This document shows, piece by piece, positions 1 to 11,949 of a DNA stretch of 64,000 nt. Position numbers and translations under genes: made by a program. The DNA lies in NCBI GenBank assembly GCA_030789695.1, contig CM061142.1:277505043-277569042 (forward strand), read 5' to 3'. Numbering within the stretch: the first letter of the stretch is position 1; each line of letters begins with the position of its first letter. Below the pieces are notes generated by a model. That model had not been told where the DNA came from and did no database searches. It saw only the letters and a program-made list of their open reading frames with translations. The stretch is from Scilla litardierei (taxonomy: Eukaryota > Streptophyta > Magnoliopsida > Asparagales > Asparagaceae).

Positions 1-2748
1 ACTTTTGCTCATCTTTCATTAACACCAAATCCCCCTCTAATTGTTATTAACTCCTTTGTCTCTTTCCATATCAACAAATTTTGAAATACTTCCGTCTAAT
101 CTCTAAAACCCTAGCCTAAACCCTTTCAGCCGTCATTTAGTTTTTTCCCTGTTTTTGTTTTTCGTACGCATGCAATTCCCAGGACACCCTACCCTTATTT
201 TAAAACATATGAATAAATATGTAAAGATAATCATAGGCCACTACCCTAGGTGCATGTGGGTAACCAGGCTCTACAAAATTTTAAAATCTAAACCTAGGGC
301 ATTCTTCCATGCTCACGTGAGTACCCCTAGGACTTTGCAACATTTTTTTCTTTTAAACCCTAAGTCTAACCTAAGACTAGCAGCAGCCTCCCATTTCTAC
401 CCTACCATCTCTCTATATATTTCTCAATCTGTCAAAGCCTAGGGCTACACACAATTTTTGAGCAGCACAAAACTAGAAGCAGTCTTTCTTTTTTTATATT
501 ATCAAACCCTTCTCCTTCTCCCTACTTCCCACGCACAGGCCGCTACCTCTTCCCTCCACCTCCACGCAAAGCGCCCGACCACCACTCTCCGACCAAGCTC
601 AACCCAGCTGCCCCTTACAACCGTTTCCCACGCACGCGAGCTTCCATCTTCTTCGACCATCAACCCAGGCCGTCAGCGTTTTTTCTCCGACATGTACCAC
701 TCCCCCATGCCCCACCACCCTCCAAGCAACCTAGGCTGCCGTCCGTTTTCCCCCTCTTCTCTCGAACACTCTCTCCCCCTCACTTCATCCCCATGGCCAA
801 GATCTACACCCACCGTCGGCCTCTTCACCCAATAGCCCTCCTCCAAGTCGTAACACCCTAGTCCGAGCCCCTCTTCCACCTGCAGTCCAGCTCTCGGGCC
901 ATCCTTCGCCCGGACCACTCTCTCCCTCTCCATTCCTCACGGCTAAGCCCTGTCCGACCCCTATCCCTCCAGCCACTTCCGTCAACATCTGCACCCAAGC
1001 ACATCTCATGTCGCAAGCTGCCCACTCCGCTGCTTTGATGCCGTGCACCACCTCAGGCCGCAGAATCTCGCTGTTTACCGTTGCCACTGCTCTCGCTTTG
1101 TCGCTTCGTTGTGCTACCTGTAGCCGAGGCGACCCCGACAAGCCTCCTTACTATGCTACCCGCAGTCGAGGAACCGAAGCCAAGACGTGAACTGTTGCTG
1201 CTTCCAGATCCGACGTCAGACATGTGCGTGTGCGTCGTAATAGGTTGGTCACCCTACTCATAGCAACCCACACGTTACACCATTAAAACTTAATTAAAAA
1301 TCGACAACTAAACATTAAATTTACTTTTACGCACCTTTAAACTGTTGTGACAACTTAGGCCGACGATCGGACTTTATTGACTATGTATATAGGATAGAAT
1401 CGTCGTAGAGAACCATAGAATAGGTCTGATCATGTGAACACGTGAGTTGGGACTGCTAGGGTAGCTATGCTCAACCTAGAGACATACCCTAATAGGACTT
1501 CTAAAAATGCGACCTGACATCGTCTCATTTGACTTGTTACAGCGAAACGTAATCGACATGCTACCCATGACGAGACGCTCCCTACGGACGCACTTCTTGC
1601 CACTTCAGGCAATTGTGTTAACTTGCATAGTTACTGCGACATTTAGGCCATTACTTTCTTTAAATTGTAAAAGTACGAATAAGAGAACCAGACGTGAAAT
1701 GATAGCGTCTGGGACACCTGCACGATAGACTATGACTTGACGACAAAGTCTCGGTAAAATTTACTATAACTGCCATGTTAATTAACATCTTAAAATGGCA
1801 ATGCATCATTCTTGTCCCGCCATGTGATTTTCTGCTTTAATTGTATTGAAGCCAGTGGCGAATAAGGCACCCTTAGCAGAGCGGGTGATCCTTTGTCCAG
1901 ATAAGCTAGCAGCGAATAAGGCACTCTTCAAGATAAAGAGAGTGATCCTTTGTCCAGACTTGTCTTGTGCATTTGGGTTGGGGTAGGGCTAAGAGATTGC
2001 ATGGTTTAGAGGGTTTGGCCACCCTTTAACCGTAAGGCGTGAACCCTTCGTGACACACATGTCTTGTCTTGTCTTGTCTTGTATGGGTCGCACACGCTAC
2101 GGCCATTGCCATGTCATGTTTAATTTCTTGCACCGTCTTTACTTTCCTGCCATACTATAAAATTTCATGCTGTTGCATCTTATAACTTGTCATGTAAACA
2201 ACATTTAAATATCTGCTTTTAAATTCTTTTACACCTTGCAGTAGAGTCTTTCTTACCTTTCACTTGTAGACCTTGCCTGACGTACAACTCCTTTTCTCTT
2301 GGGTATTTATATGTCATGTACCGAGACAGAGTATGTATACGAGGGAACCGTACTTGCAGACGTGGACAAGGAGGACGTTGCTCAGGAGTACGATACGGAC
2401 TAGGATCAGTCCTAGAGTTCTTTGCCTGTTGTTGACTTGGAGTTCCAGTTTCCTAGTTTGGGTGCATAGCACCATTTAACTTTATTGTCTAGGTTGGGTG
2501 CGTAGCACCAGTAGTTTCCTTTTTGGTGTAGTCATGCCCGAGGCTTTCTTTTTAGACTTTCTATTGTACTTCTGGATTATATCTTTATGAATGAATGTTA
2601 TTTCTTTTGAATACTCTTATCATTCTAAATTATAATTATATCGAATTGGTGTACCTACAGACGCTTATTGGTCCGAGCTTCGTAGCTCCGGCCCATGCAG
2701 ACCTTCGTCTCGTTCTCGCTCCCGTATTATGGGAAGCGGGGCATGACA
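1..2748 (+). repeat. Partial LTR of a chromovirus-like Ty3 element, copy A
   Basis: The stretch 434-2748 recurs with moderate divergence as copy B (3066-4189 joined to 10379-11581) and far more diverged as copy C (about 11950-13410). It ends ...GGGGCATGACA, which fits an LTR starting TGTCATGCCCC, so the start lies left of the window. It contains a CT-rich leader-like block (about 540-1230), two tandem units ending gatcctttgtccag (1853-1958) and a CTTGT pentamer run (2061-2082). Short ORFs in the CT-rich block are by-products of composition. Lineage is inferred from architecture only; no domain is encoded here. Confidence 0.6.
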
Positions 2749-3065
2749 TGTTTTTGTGGTGTTCCCATTCACGGCATGCGAAATGTTCGGAACGATTAAA
2801 GTACTCGCATTCATTTAATATCCAGTTTTACATGTGCAAAGTCTAAATTGAGTTTTCCTTGTCAACAGGATTGCAGGAAGGCGCAATACCCGAGCCGGGA
2901 CCTCAGCTTATGGGGCCATGTAAGGCCAAAGTGGTGAATTTCGTAAATTTTTGAGCGTCATAAGAGAGATGCTGGACGTTCAGCATCAGTTCGTGGAGCA
3001 GACACATCAGCTATCATTTTATCAAAGCCTAGGGTACACACAATTTTATCAAAGCCTGAGAAAGC
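2749..3065 (+). mobile_element. Collapsed internal region between LTR copies A and B
   Basis: About 300 bp separate the two LTR copies, whereas an intact element would have several kb. A possible 3' splice acceptor (ttgtcaacag) occurs near 2867, followed by a short stretch that may be gag N terminus but is too short to assign. A small internal duplication (caaagcctaggg twice around 3030-3075) marks the junction with copy B. The interior was probably removed by deletion or unequal recombination. Confidence 0.4.
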
Positions 3066-4189
3066 CTAGGGTACACACAATTTTTGAGCCGCACAAAACT
3101 AGAAGCAGTCTTTCTTTTTTTAATATATTATCAAACCCTTCTCCTTCCCCCTACTTCCTATGCATAGGCCGCTCCCTCTTCCCTCCACCTCCACGCAAAG
3201 CGCCCGACCACCACTCTCCGGCCAAGCTCAACCTAGCCTCCCCTTACACCCGTTTCCCACGCACGCGAGCTTCCATCTTCTTCGGCCATTAACCCAGGCC
3301 GCCGGCGTTTTTTTCTCCGACCTGCACCTCTCCCCCGTGTGCCACTGCCCTCTAAGCAACCCAGGCCACTGGTCGTTTCCCCCTCTCCTCTCGAACACTC
3401 TCTCCCCGTCGCTTCATCCCCACGGCCAAGATTTCCACCCACCATTGGCCTCTTCACCCGACAACCCTCTTCCAAGCCGCAACACCCCAGTCCGAGCCCC
3501 TCTTCCACCTGCAGTCCAGCCCTTCGGCCATCCTCTGCCCGGACCACTCTCTCCCTCTCCATTCCTCACAGCCAAGCACTGTTTGACCCCTCTCCCTCCG
3601 GCCACTTCCATCAATAGCCGCACCCAAGCCTATCTCAGGCCGCAAGCTGCCCACGCTGCTGCTTTGATGCCGTGCACCACCTCAGGCCGCAGACTCTCGT
3701 TGTTTGCCATTGCCGCTGCTCTCGCTTTGTCGCTTTGTTGCGCTACCCGCAGCCGAGGAAACCCAGACGAGCCTCCTTACTAAGCTACCGGCAGTCGAGG
3801 AATAGAAGCCGAGACACGGACTGTTGCTGCTTCCAGATCCGACGTCAGACTTATGCGTGTGTGTCGTAATAGGTTGGTGACCCTAATCGTAGCAACCCAC
3901 ACATTATGCTATTGAAACTTAATTAAAAATCGACAACTAAACATTAAATTTACTTTTACGCACCTTTATACTGTTCTGACAACTTAGGCCGACGATCGGA
4001 CTATATTGACTGTGCACATATGATAGAATCATTGTAGAGAACCGTATAATAGGTCTGATCGTGTGAACACGTGAGTTGGGACTGCTAGGATAGCCACGCT
4101 TAACCTAGCGACATACCCTAATAGGACTTCTAAAAACGTGACCAGACACCGTCTCGTTTGACTTGCTACAGCGAAACGTAACCGACACG
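3066..4189 (+). repeat. LTR copy B, left part (interrupted)
   Basis: Matches 434-1555 of copy A, including the CT-rich leader. The copy is interrupted at 4189/4190 by the gag-only retrotransposon and resumes at 10384. The five bases before the insertion (4185-4189, ACACG) are duplicated at 10379-10383. Copy A keeps the uninterrupted arrangement near 1550-1575, which independently confirms the empty-site sequence. Confidence 0.75.
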
Positions 4190-5792
4190 TGGTTGACTCG
4201 GAAAATGCGCACGGGGCACGCCTTCCACTCCCAAGCATAGGAGCGTCAATGCAATATAAAAATAACCGGTGAGTACCGGGTCGGATCACAGGGACAAGTC
4301 GTTCTACGTTCACAAAATCTGATCGATAAAGAAAAATAAAGTGTTTTACAGCTACCTCAATTAACGATAGATGATTAGGAAAGAGTGTGGTGAAACTAAA
4401 AATCTATCCTAAGTGGGTAGGGTTGGAGAGCCAAAGGGGATTTAGGATTGATAGGCGAGGAGAATGGGTTGTGGGTTCATTAAGATTGGCGTTAATTAAG
4501 CTCTAATTACCGCATATAACTCAATTGGTCATCCGGCTAAGGAAGCCCAATCGGAAAGTTTAGCTTGCATGAACGTGAAAAATTGCAATAGGGATGGAAG
4601 ATCATCATGGCACTAATCAAATTAGGATCATGGTATTTTCTCAAATTGTGCCCTCTCGGGACTTAACCAATTAAAGTTGTGCCCTAATTACACATCCAAC
4701 ATTAGCAATGAAATTGGGCAAGAGGGAATTAGGGCTAAAATTAACATCCAACTCAATTAGTCACAACCCAAACCATTCAATACTACTCTATCATCATGAA
4801 ACAAATGATGGAATTTTCATTCACAAGTTCATCCAAATTCATTACAATAAAGAGATATCAAAATACAAAAGGGGGAAGAAAGGTATCACCCAAGCTCTCC
4901 TCAAATGAGCCCTAGCCTCCTCCAATTTGCTTCTCCACCAAGCTCTCCAAGCTCCACCAATGGCCTCCAAGCCCTAACCCAAGCCTATTGGGGAAGAAGA
5001 GGGGGCAAAACCCCAAAAATCTGTAAAAAATCGCCAAAGAAAACCCTAAAAACCGAGTCTGGAACAGTAAAAACGAAACTGCCCCTTCACATTTCGCTAC
5101 AGGCCGCATTTCTTCATATATTGCGGGTCGGGTCGGGGAATTTTCGCACCCGACCCGCCCGCTTTAAAAGGAAGCGCGTGCCTGCGCTCTTGGAGGCGGG
5201 GCCGGGTCGGATCCCGGCCCCAATCGACGCCCGCCCGCTCCAAATGAGCGGGCGCTGCGCCCGCTCTCGTTAACAGCGGGGCGGGCCGACGCTGGGCCGG
5301 CCCGCTCCGCTGGATTTTATTTTTAAAATTAAATTTTTTTTAAATTATAAAACGACGGCCCAAGCGGGCCGGCCAGCGGGCCGGCCCGCAATAAAAAAAC
5401 CTTTTTTTATATTTTGATGCGACGGCTGCTGTGGGCCGGCCAGCTGGACGGCCCACAGGGCTTTTTAATTAATTTTTTTAATTTTCTTTTTCAAAAATTT
5501 CCAGAAATGCTTTCTTTTGCTCTTCTTGCTCCAAATAAATCTCCAAAAATACCAAAAAAAACCCAGAAAAATTCCAAAAAATACTAGAAAATCACCAAGA
5601 CTCCCAGGAGTACCTAACAAATAGGAGAAGCAAAAATTAGTTCATAAAAATCGTATTTTATGTATAAAATAAGATTAGGCGTTAATAATCCACGATATCA
5701 CAAATACGCCCGTATCAAAGCCAAAATAACATGATATACACATAAAATACCCAGAAATGTGGGGGAAAATATGCAATTTAAATCCCGAATCA
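4190..5792 (-). repeat. 3' LTR of the gag-only element
   Basis: 1603 bp, close match to 8779-10378. In element orientation it starts TGATTCGGG and ends ...GTCAACCA. A TATA-like sequence (CAATATATGAAG, minus) is at 5112-5123. Immediately upstream, in U3, is a GC-rich block of GGCCGGCC-type dyads (5128-5460) in otherwise AT-rich DNA. Confidence 0.9.
5128..5460 (-). promoter_or_regulatory. GC-rich dyad block in U3 (GGGCCGGCCC type)
   Basis: Repeated self-complementary words (GGGCCGGCCC, GGCCGGCC, GCGGGC/GCCCGC) are packed between AT tracts, directly upstream of the LTR TATA-like sequence in element orientation. The block is retained with point changes in the other LTR (9715-10045). Its position matches the dyad arrays of the Copia and Athila-like elements. 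Function unknown; it could bind a factor, form hairpins or concentrate cytosine methylation. Confidence 0.55.
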
Positions 5793-5803
5793 CACCCCCC
5801 AAC
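5793..5803 (-). other. Polypurine tract of the gag-only element
   Basis: Plus strand CACCCCCCAAC directly abuts the left LTR; on the element strand this is GTTGGGGGGTG immediately upstream of the 3' LTR, the expected place for plus-strand DNA priming. Confidence 0.75.
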
Positions 5804-6966
5804 TAGCTTTTTGCTAGTCCCTAGCAAAATACACGATAAATTCTGAAAATTGAAAAACATGCACCAAAATCACAATATCCTCATGGCACACCCAAAAATA
5901 GTATTTCCAATTGATTTCAAAGCCAATATGACCAATGCATGAAAGTAAACAACAAATGATACTCCTCTCAATCCAATTCAACGAAAATTAAGGTAATAAG
6001 CACCATATCACACGTATCGGGAAAATATCACGATGTCAAATTTTCAAATTTTCATGAAAATGGCCAAAACCAAAAGAAATTCCTTCTAAGTAGTGGGAGA
6101 TGAGATTGCATCATTCATGAAGCTTATTCTTTCATTTATCATTCATTGTTCTTTTCTTTTCTTTTCTTTTTCTTTTTTTTTGATGTTTATGTTTTGCATT
6201 CACGCGATAACGCCATAAATGCAAACACCGGCACATTTGCATACACGCGATGACGCTATATATGCAAATGGATGGAATGATATCCTAAATCTCATTTTTG
6301 GCGTCCTCCCCAATGTTTCGTGGGGCACCGACTACTCAATTTGATTAGAAAGAAACATTCACTTATGTTAACTCTCTTTTTCATTCTCCAACATGAATTA
6401 GCAACTCATCCACCCATTCCTAAGAAGAAAACAAAACATAACCAAATTGGCCACTCCCAATCCAATCAAAAACTATATCATTCATCCCAACACATGCACC
6501 CACTTACACCAAACTTTTCCCAAATTGTCTCAAAGAGGGTATCACAACATATGAAATAGTTTGATACATATCATATTAGCATTTGACTCCAAATTGGAAA
6601 AGAAATGAAACATACCAATCCAACATCGAAGAATTGATACCAAAATGATAATCCGAAAAAAATTGCATGGCATTAAAGCATGTAGGGACTACGCACAAAG
6701 CAAATGGTGTATGGGCAAGGAGGCCAAATATGATATGCAATGAAGTTCATGGATGAGAGCAAGATGGAGGTATCTCAAAAAAAAATTTAAGCCAAAAAAT
6801 CCTAACAAACCTAAAGATTCTAACACTCTCCCCCAACTTAAAATAAGCATTGTCCTCAATGTTGGAAGAGTATCAGATCTTGGCAAAAGATCCTAGAAAA
6901 GAGAAAAAAAATACGAAAGCAAACATGCAAAAGCAAACTAACTAATTTTTTATTTATTTACACTAC
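5804..6966 (-). other. 3' non-coding region of the gag-only element
   Basis: AT-rich, no credible ORF. At 6826-6862 the element strand reads ATTGAGGACAATG followed by AAGTTGGGGG. Equivalent words occur after the last ORF in the Athila-like element (35747-35785) and in the older gag-only element (43901-43942), so this is a shared 3' motif rather than chance. A pyrimidine run (6150-6180) is simple sequence. Confidence 0.6.
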
Positions 6967-8601
6967 TTAAAGGAAAGAATACACCTTAGCAAATGGCGGA
7001 TCCCGGATGTATAACGGCTGTGGCAACTGCTCGATCATATCCTTTTGCTCCTCCGCCAGCTGCTTTGGAGCTAGGCCGCCACCGGCCTCCTTGGATTCCA
7101 GCAATGCAACTCCCAGCGTCCCCTTTGGATAATATGGATAATGTGGGAGACGAGCTGCATCAATCCAAGCCATGTCCTCATGCCCTGCAAAAGCATTCCA
7201 AAACGGGTCGTCAAAACAAATAAAAGAATGTAAATGCAATGGACGACAATCTGAAGCAAAAATATGCGGAAGTGCAAATTGGGCTTCAGAAATGCAAGGC
7301 ATGAGATGGTGGGAACTTCCCTGAAAAATGTCGCTAGGTGTGGCATGATACTCTGCCTCCAGAGGAGGTGGAAGTGGCTGTAGAGGAGAATCTGGAGGAG
7401 ATGACGACTCAGGCTCAATGTAGACCATCTCGCAATCGTCCTCGCTATCAGAAAGTGTAGGCTTTGCAGACCTCCCCAGACCATGAAATGTATCCTGAAA
7501 ACTCTCCTCGATGACTGGCAAGTGCGCATCCTGAGGCGAGGGAAGTGACAACTATGACAGGACTGGAGGTAGACTCGTCTCGGGCAAATCCAAGCACGCA
7601 TCATCCTCGACATCCCAGAAATAGTTCATCTCAATCGTCCTCCCGAAGTACTCAACCACCTCGACCTGTGAAGCTGACTCTAAAGTGGATCGTGGCTCAG
7701 GCTCCATGGTGTCCTCATTCTTCTCTAGGCCATCATGCACATCCGCTTCATCCTCAACCTTAAATTGAAAATGCATCGTGTCACCGTCGTGGTCGACACA
7801 CACTCCTTCATCTATCTCCTCTGACTCCTCGAAATATATATGATAAAATTCCTCTACTTGGCCCAAATGCACCCTCTTCACAGGTTTTTCTTGGTATTCC
7901 ATAGGGTCGCATTGGAAAGAGCCCTCAGCTGGCTCCTCAGGCTGGTACTGGACCTGCTGCTCTGCATCCTGAAGTGGAAACTGGGACTGGCCATCATCCT
8001 CATATCCAAGTGACGGCTCTCCAGATGGCGTAGCCTGCTCCAACTCTGCAAGGTCCCTCAGGTAACACCATGAATCCTCGGTCGAATAATCGAAGAACTC
8101 CCCACCGCAGCTCATCTACACGAAATCTCGCCCAGATGGCGATAATCCAGTATAAAATATCAGCAGGAGATGATCCTCGTGGAAACTCTGGTGTGTGCAC
8201 GTAAGCACCAAATCAGTGAACCTCTGCCAAGCCTGAAGGTAGGCCTCCCATTCATCTTGGGCAAAGCTCGCTATGTACTGCTCCATGGCCTACCGCCCCT
8301 GTACCTGCTCCAAAAAGATAGGCAAAAACACTCGGAGAAATTCAGCCTGAAACGACAACCAAGTAAAATGTGAGTCGAGAGACAACGAATCAAACCACAA
8401 GCTAGCATCATCAAGTAAAGAAGAGGGAAAAAATCTAAAGTATATGCAATCATCGCAAATGTTCCCACCAAGACATGCATACATCCACTCTTCAAAATTT
8501 TTAATATGTAAATGAGGGTTCTCCCACTCCGTGCCATGAAAGTATGGCGGAAGTGGGATATCCTCCAAATCAACATCCGAAAAATCTGAAGAAGATGCCA
8601 T
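6967..8601 (-). pseudogene. Gag-derived protein with conserved C-terminal extension, three in-frame amber codons
   Basis: One continuous frame of 544 codons from ATG 8601 (MASSSDFSD) to TAA 6967-6969, interrupted only by TAG at 8290-8292, 8116-8118 and 7552-7554; no frameshift is needed. The first ~165 codons resemble plant Ty3 gag capsid (FHGTEWENPHLHIKNFEEWM near the start; WEAYLQAWQRF and LLIFYTGL later). The second part (8115-7552) is acidic. The third part (7551-6967) ends LYIRDPPFAKVYSFL and aligns with the ORF at 44307, which ends in IKIKDPPFDQVYPNL, with further shared spacing (FDDPFWNAF/LDDYLWTNF, IDAAR/VDTAR). No zinc knuckle and no enzyme motif is visible. Presumably a structural protein of virus-like particles; the role of the extension is unknown. 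Confidence 0.75.
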
Positions 8602-8758
8602 GTTGTTGGTAAAAATTTTTTTCAAAGAAAATGAACATAAACAACCAAAAGACTCAATAAGTGGAAAATAAATAAATTGTAAAGACACACACTAGAGGTA
8701 GAAATATCACGCAAAACTTTCGAAATCAATCAACAAATGCTAATAATAGAAACCGTTG

Positions 8759-8776
8759 TCCCCGGCAACGTCGCCA
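8759..8776 (-). other. Primer binding site (tRNA-Asp) of the gag-only element
   Basis: The element strand reads TGGCGACGTTGCCGGGG two bases downstream of the 5' LTR (8779-10378), complementary with one mismatch to the conserved 3' end of plant tRNA-Asp. This primer is usual for Athila/Tat-group Ty3 elements. Confidence 0.85.
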
Positions 8777-8778
8777 AT

Positions 8779-10378
8779 TGGTTGACTCGGAAAACGTGCA
8801 TGGGGCACGCCTTCCACTCCCAAGCGTAGGAGCATCAATGCAATATAAAAATAACCGGTGAGTACCGGGTTGGATCACAGGGACAAGTCGTTCTACGTTC
8901 ACAAAATCTGATCGATAAAGAAAAATAAAGTGTTTTACAGCTACCTCAATTAACAATAGATGATTAGGAAAGAGTGTGGTGAAACTAAAAATCTATCCTA
9001 AGTGGGTAGGGTTGGAGAGCCAAAGGGGATTTAGGATTGATAGGCGAGGAGAATGGGTTGTGGGTTCATTAAGATTGGCGTTAATTAAGCTCTGATTACT
9101 GCATATAACTCAATTGGTCATCCGGCTAAGGAAGCCCAATCGGAAAGTTTAGCTTTCATGAACGTGAAAAATTGCAATAGGGATGGAAGGTCATCACGGT
9201 ACTAATCAAATTAGGATCATGGTATTTTCTCAAATTGTGCCCTTTCGGGACTTCGCCAATTAAAGTTGTGCCCTAATTACACATCCAACATTATAAATGA
9301 AATTGGGCAAGAGGGAATTAGGGCTAAAATTAACATCCAACTCAATTAGTCACAACCCAAACCATTCAATACTACTCTATCATCATGAAACAAATGATGG
9401 AATTTTCATTTACAAGTTCATCCAAATTCATTACAACAAAGAGATATCAAAATACAAAAGGGGGAAGAAAGGTATCACCCAAGCTCTCCTCAACTGAGCC
9501 CTAGCCTCCTCCAATTTGCTCCTCCACCAAGCTTCTCCAAGCTCCACCAATGGCCTCCAAGCCCTAACCCAAGCCTCTTGGAGAAGAAGAGGGGGCAAAA
9601 CCCCAAAAATCTGTAAAAAATCACCAAAGAAAACCCTAAAAACCGAGTCTGGAACAGTAAAAACGAAGTTGCCCCTTCACATTTCGCTACAGGCCGCATT
9701 TCTTCATGTATTGTGGGTCGGGTCGGGGAATTTTCGCACCCGTCCCACCCACTTTAAAAGGAAGCGCGCGCCTGCGCTCTTGGAGGCGGGGCCGGGTCGG
9801 ATCCCGGCCCCAATCGACGCCCGCCCGCTCTAAATGAGCGGGCGTTGTGCCCGCTCTCGTTAACAGTGGGGCGGGCCGGCGCTAGGCCGGCCCGCTCCGC
9901 TGGATTTTATTTTTAAAATTAATTTTTTTAAATTATAAAACGACGGCCCAAGCGGGCCGGCCAGCGGGCCAGCCAGCAATAAAGAAAACCTTTTTTTATA
10001 TTTTGATGCGGCGGCTACTTTGGGCCGGCCAACGAGCCGGCCCACAGGACTTTTTAATTAATTTTTTTAATTTTCTTTTTCAAAAATGTCCAGAAATGCT
10101 TTCTTTTGCTCTTCTTGCTCCAAATAAATCTCCAAAAATACCTAAAAAACCCAGAAAAATTCCAAAAAATTCTGGAAAATCACCAAGACTCCCAAGAGTA
10201 CCTAAAAAATAGGAGAAGCAAAAATTAGTTCATAAAAATCGCATTTTATGTATAAAATAAGATTAGGCGTTAATAATCTACGATATCACAAATACGCCCG
10301 TATCAAAGCCAAAATAACATGATATACACATAAAATATCCAGAAATGGGGTGGGATATGCAATTTAAATCCCGAATCA
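8779..10378 (-). repeat. 5' LTR of the gag-only element
   Basis: 1600 bp, near-duplicate of 4190-5792 with scattered substitutions and small indels. GC-rich dyads are at 9715-10045 and the degenerate TATA position at about 9705-9715. It ends at 10378 against the target duplication ACACG (10379-10383). Confidence 0.9.
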
Positions 10379-11581
10379 ACACGCTACCCGTGACGAGACG
10401 CTCCCTACAGACGCACTTCTCGCCACTTCAGGCAAGTGGGTTAACTTGAATAGTTACAGCCACGTTTAGGCCATTACTTTCTTTAAATTGTAAACGTACG
10501 AATAAGAGAACCAGACGTGAAATGATAGCGTCTGGGACACCTGCACGACAGGCTAGACATGATGACGAAGTCTCGACATAATTTAATATAACTGCCATGT
10601 TAATAAACATCTTAAAATGGTCATGCATCATTCTTGTCCCGCCATATGATTTTCTGCTTAAATTATATTGAAGCCGGCGATGAATAAGTCACCCTTAGCA
10701 GAAGGGGCGATCCTTTGTCCAGATAAGCTAGCAGCAAATAAGGCACTCTCCAAGACAGAGAGAGTGATCCTTTGTCCAGACTTGTCTTGTGCACTTGGGT
10801 TGGGGTATAGTTGAGGGTCGCATGGTTTAGAGGGTTTGGTCGCCCTTTAACTGTAAGGCGTGAACCCTTCGTGATACACACGTCTTATCTTGTCTTGTCT
10901 TGTAGCCGGTAGCACACGCTACGGCAATTGCCATGTCATGTTTACTTTCTTGCACCGTCTTTACTTTCCTGCCATGCTATAAAATGTCATGATGTTGCAT
11001 CTTATAACTTGTCATGTAAACAACATTTAAATATCTGCTTTTAAATTCTTTTACACCTTGCAGTAGAGTCTTTCTCACCTTTCACTTGTAGACCCTGCCT
11101 GACGTACAACTCCTTTTCTCCTGGGAGTTTGTACGTCAGGTACCGAGACAGAGTACGTAGACGAAGGGACTGTACCTGCAGACTTAGACCCGGAGGACGT
11201 TGCTCAGGAGTATGATCCGGATGAGGACCAGTCCTAGAGTTCTTTGCCTGTTACTGACTTGGAGTTCCAGTTTCCTTGTTTGGGTGCGTAGCACCATTTT
11301 ACTTTCTTGTCTAGGTTGGGTGCGTAGCACCAGCAGTTTCCTTTTTGTTGTAGCCATGCCTGAGGCTTTCTTTTTGGACTTTCTATTGTACTTCTGGATT
11401 ATATCTTTATGAATGAATGTTATTTCTTTTGAGTACTTTTATCATTCTGAATTATAATGCAAGAACCTGTATCTCGAATTGGTGTACCTACAGACGCTTA
11501 TTGGGTCCGAGCTTCACAGCTCCGGCCCATACAGACCTTCGTCTTGTTCTCGCTCTGTATTATGGGAAGCGGGGAGTGACA
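10379..11581 (+). repeat. LTR copy B, right part
   Basis: Continues the interrupted copy B (match to about 1556-2748 of copy A) and ends GGGGAGTGACA. It shares the CTTGT run, the tandem gatcctttgtccag units and, at 11140-11236, a short acidic open stretch ending in TAG that is also present in copy A. A GC-type splice donor (CAG|GCAAGT) lies at 10432; see findings. Confidence 0.7.
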
Positions 11582-11945
11582 GAGGGTTATTTTTTAAGCT
11601 AATTGAGTTATTATTAAGTTTAAAATTATTTTTAAGTTTTGAATTATTGAGTTATATAAGATTATTTGAGTTGGAGTGGATTAAAGTTATAGATATTTAA
11701 AGTTATTAGGCTATAAGTTATTAGTTTTAAAGTTATTTAAGTTTTAAAGTTATTAAAGGTTTTTAAAGGATTTAAAGTTATTTAAAGTTAATTATTAAGT
11801 TATATAAGTTATTAAGGTTTATAAATTATTTAAAGTTAATGATGTTTTAACTTAAATGTTTATACTTTAAGTTATATGCTTAATTATTTAAACGTTTATT
11901 AAATTAGTTATCTGAGTTAGTAGTTGTGTAATTTCTTATTAATCA
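11582..11945. repeat. AT-rich degenerate repeat
   Basis: Low-complexity DNA built from variants of aagttattt/aaagttatt, with no ORF or structural hallmark. It follows the end of LTR copy B and may be decayed transposon interior or expanded simple sequence. Confidence 0.6.
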
Positions 11946-11949
11946 TTTA

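Larger units (their letters stand above)
4190..10378 (-). mobile_element. Non-autonomous gag-only LTR retrotransposon (6189 bp, tRNA-Asp primed)
   Basis: Two LTRs (4190-5792 and 8779-10378) start TG and end CA and are flanked by the 5-bp duplication ACACG. A primer binding site complementary to the 3' end of tRNA-Asp lies next to the right LTR and a purine tract next to the left LTR, so the element reads on the minus strand. The 2986-bp interior holds one gag-derived frame (8601-6967) and no protease, RT, RNase H or integrase. Transposition would have needed enzymes from another element, probably Athila/Tat-like given the primer and gag. The LTR copies differ at scattered sites, so insertion is moderately recent. 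Confidence 0.9.

Noticed and set aside
458..1190. Several overlapping ORFs in the CT-rich block, repeated at 3160-3783
   Set aside because: Proline/serine-rich translation in many frames on both strands reflects base composition; frames are not preserved between copies A and B.
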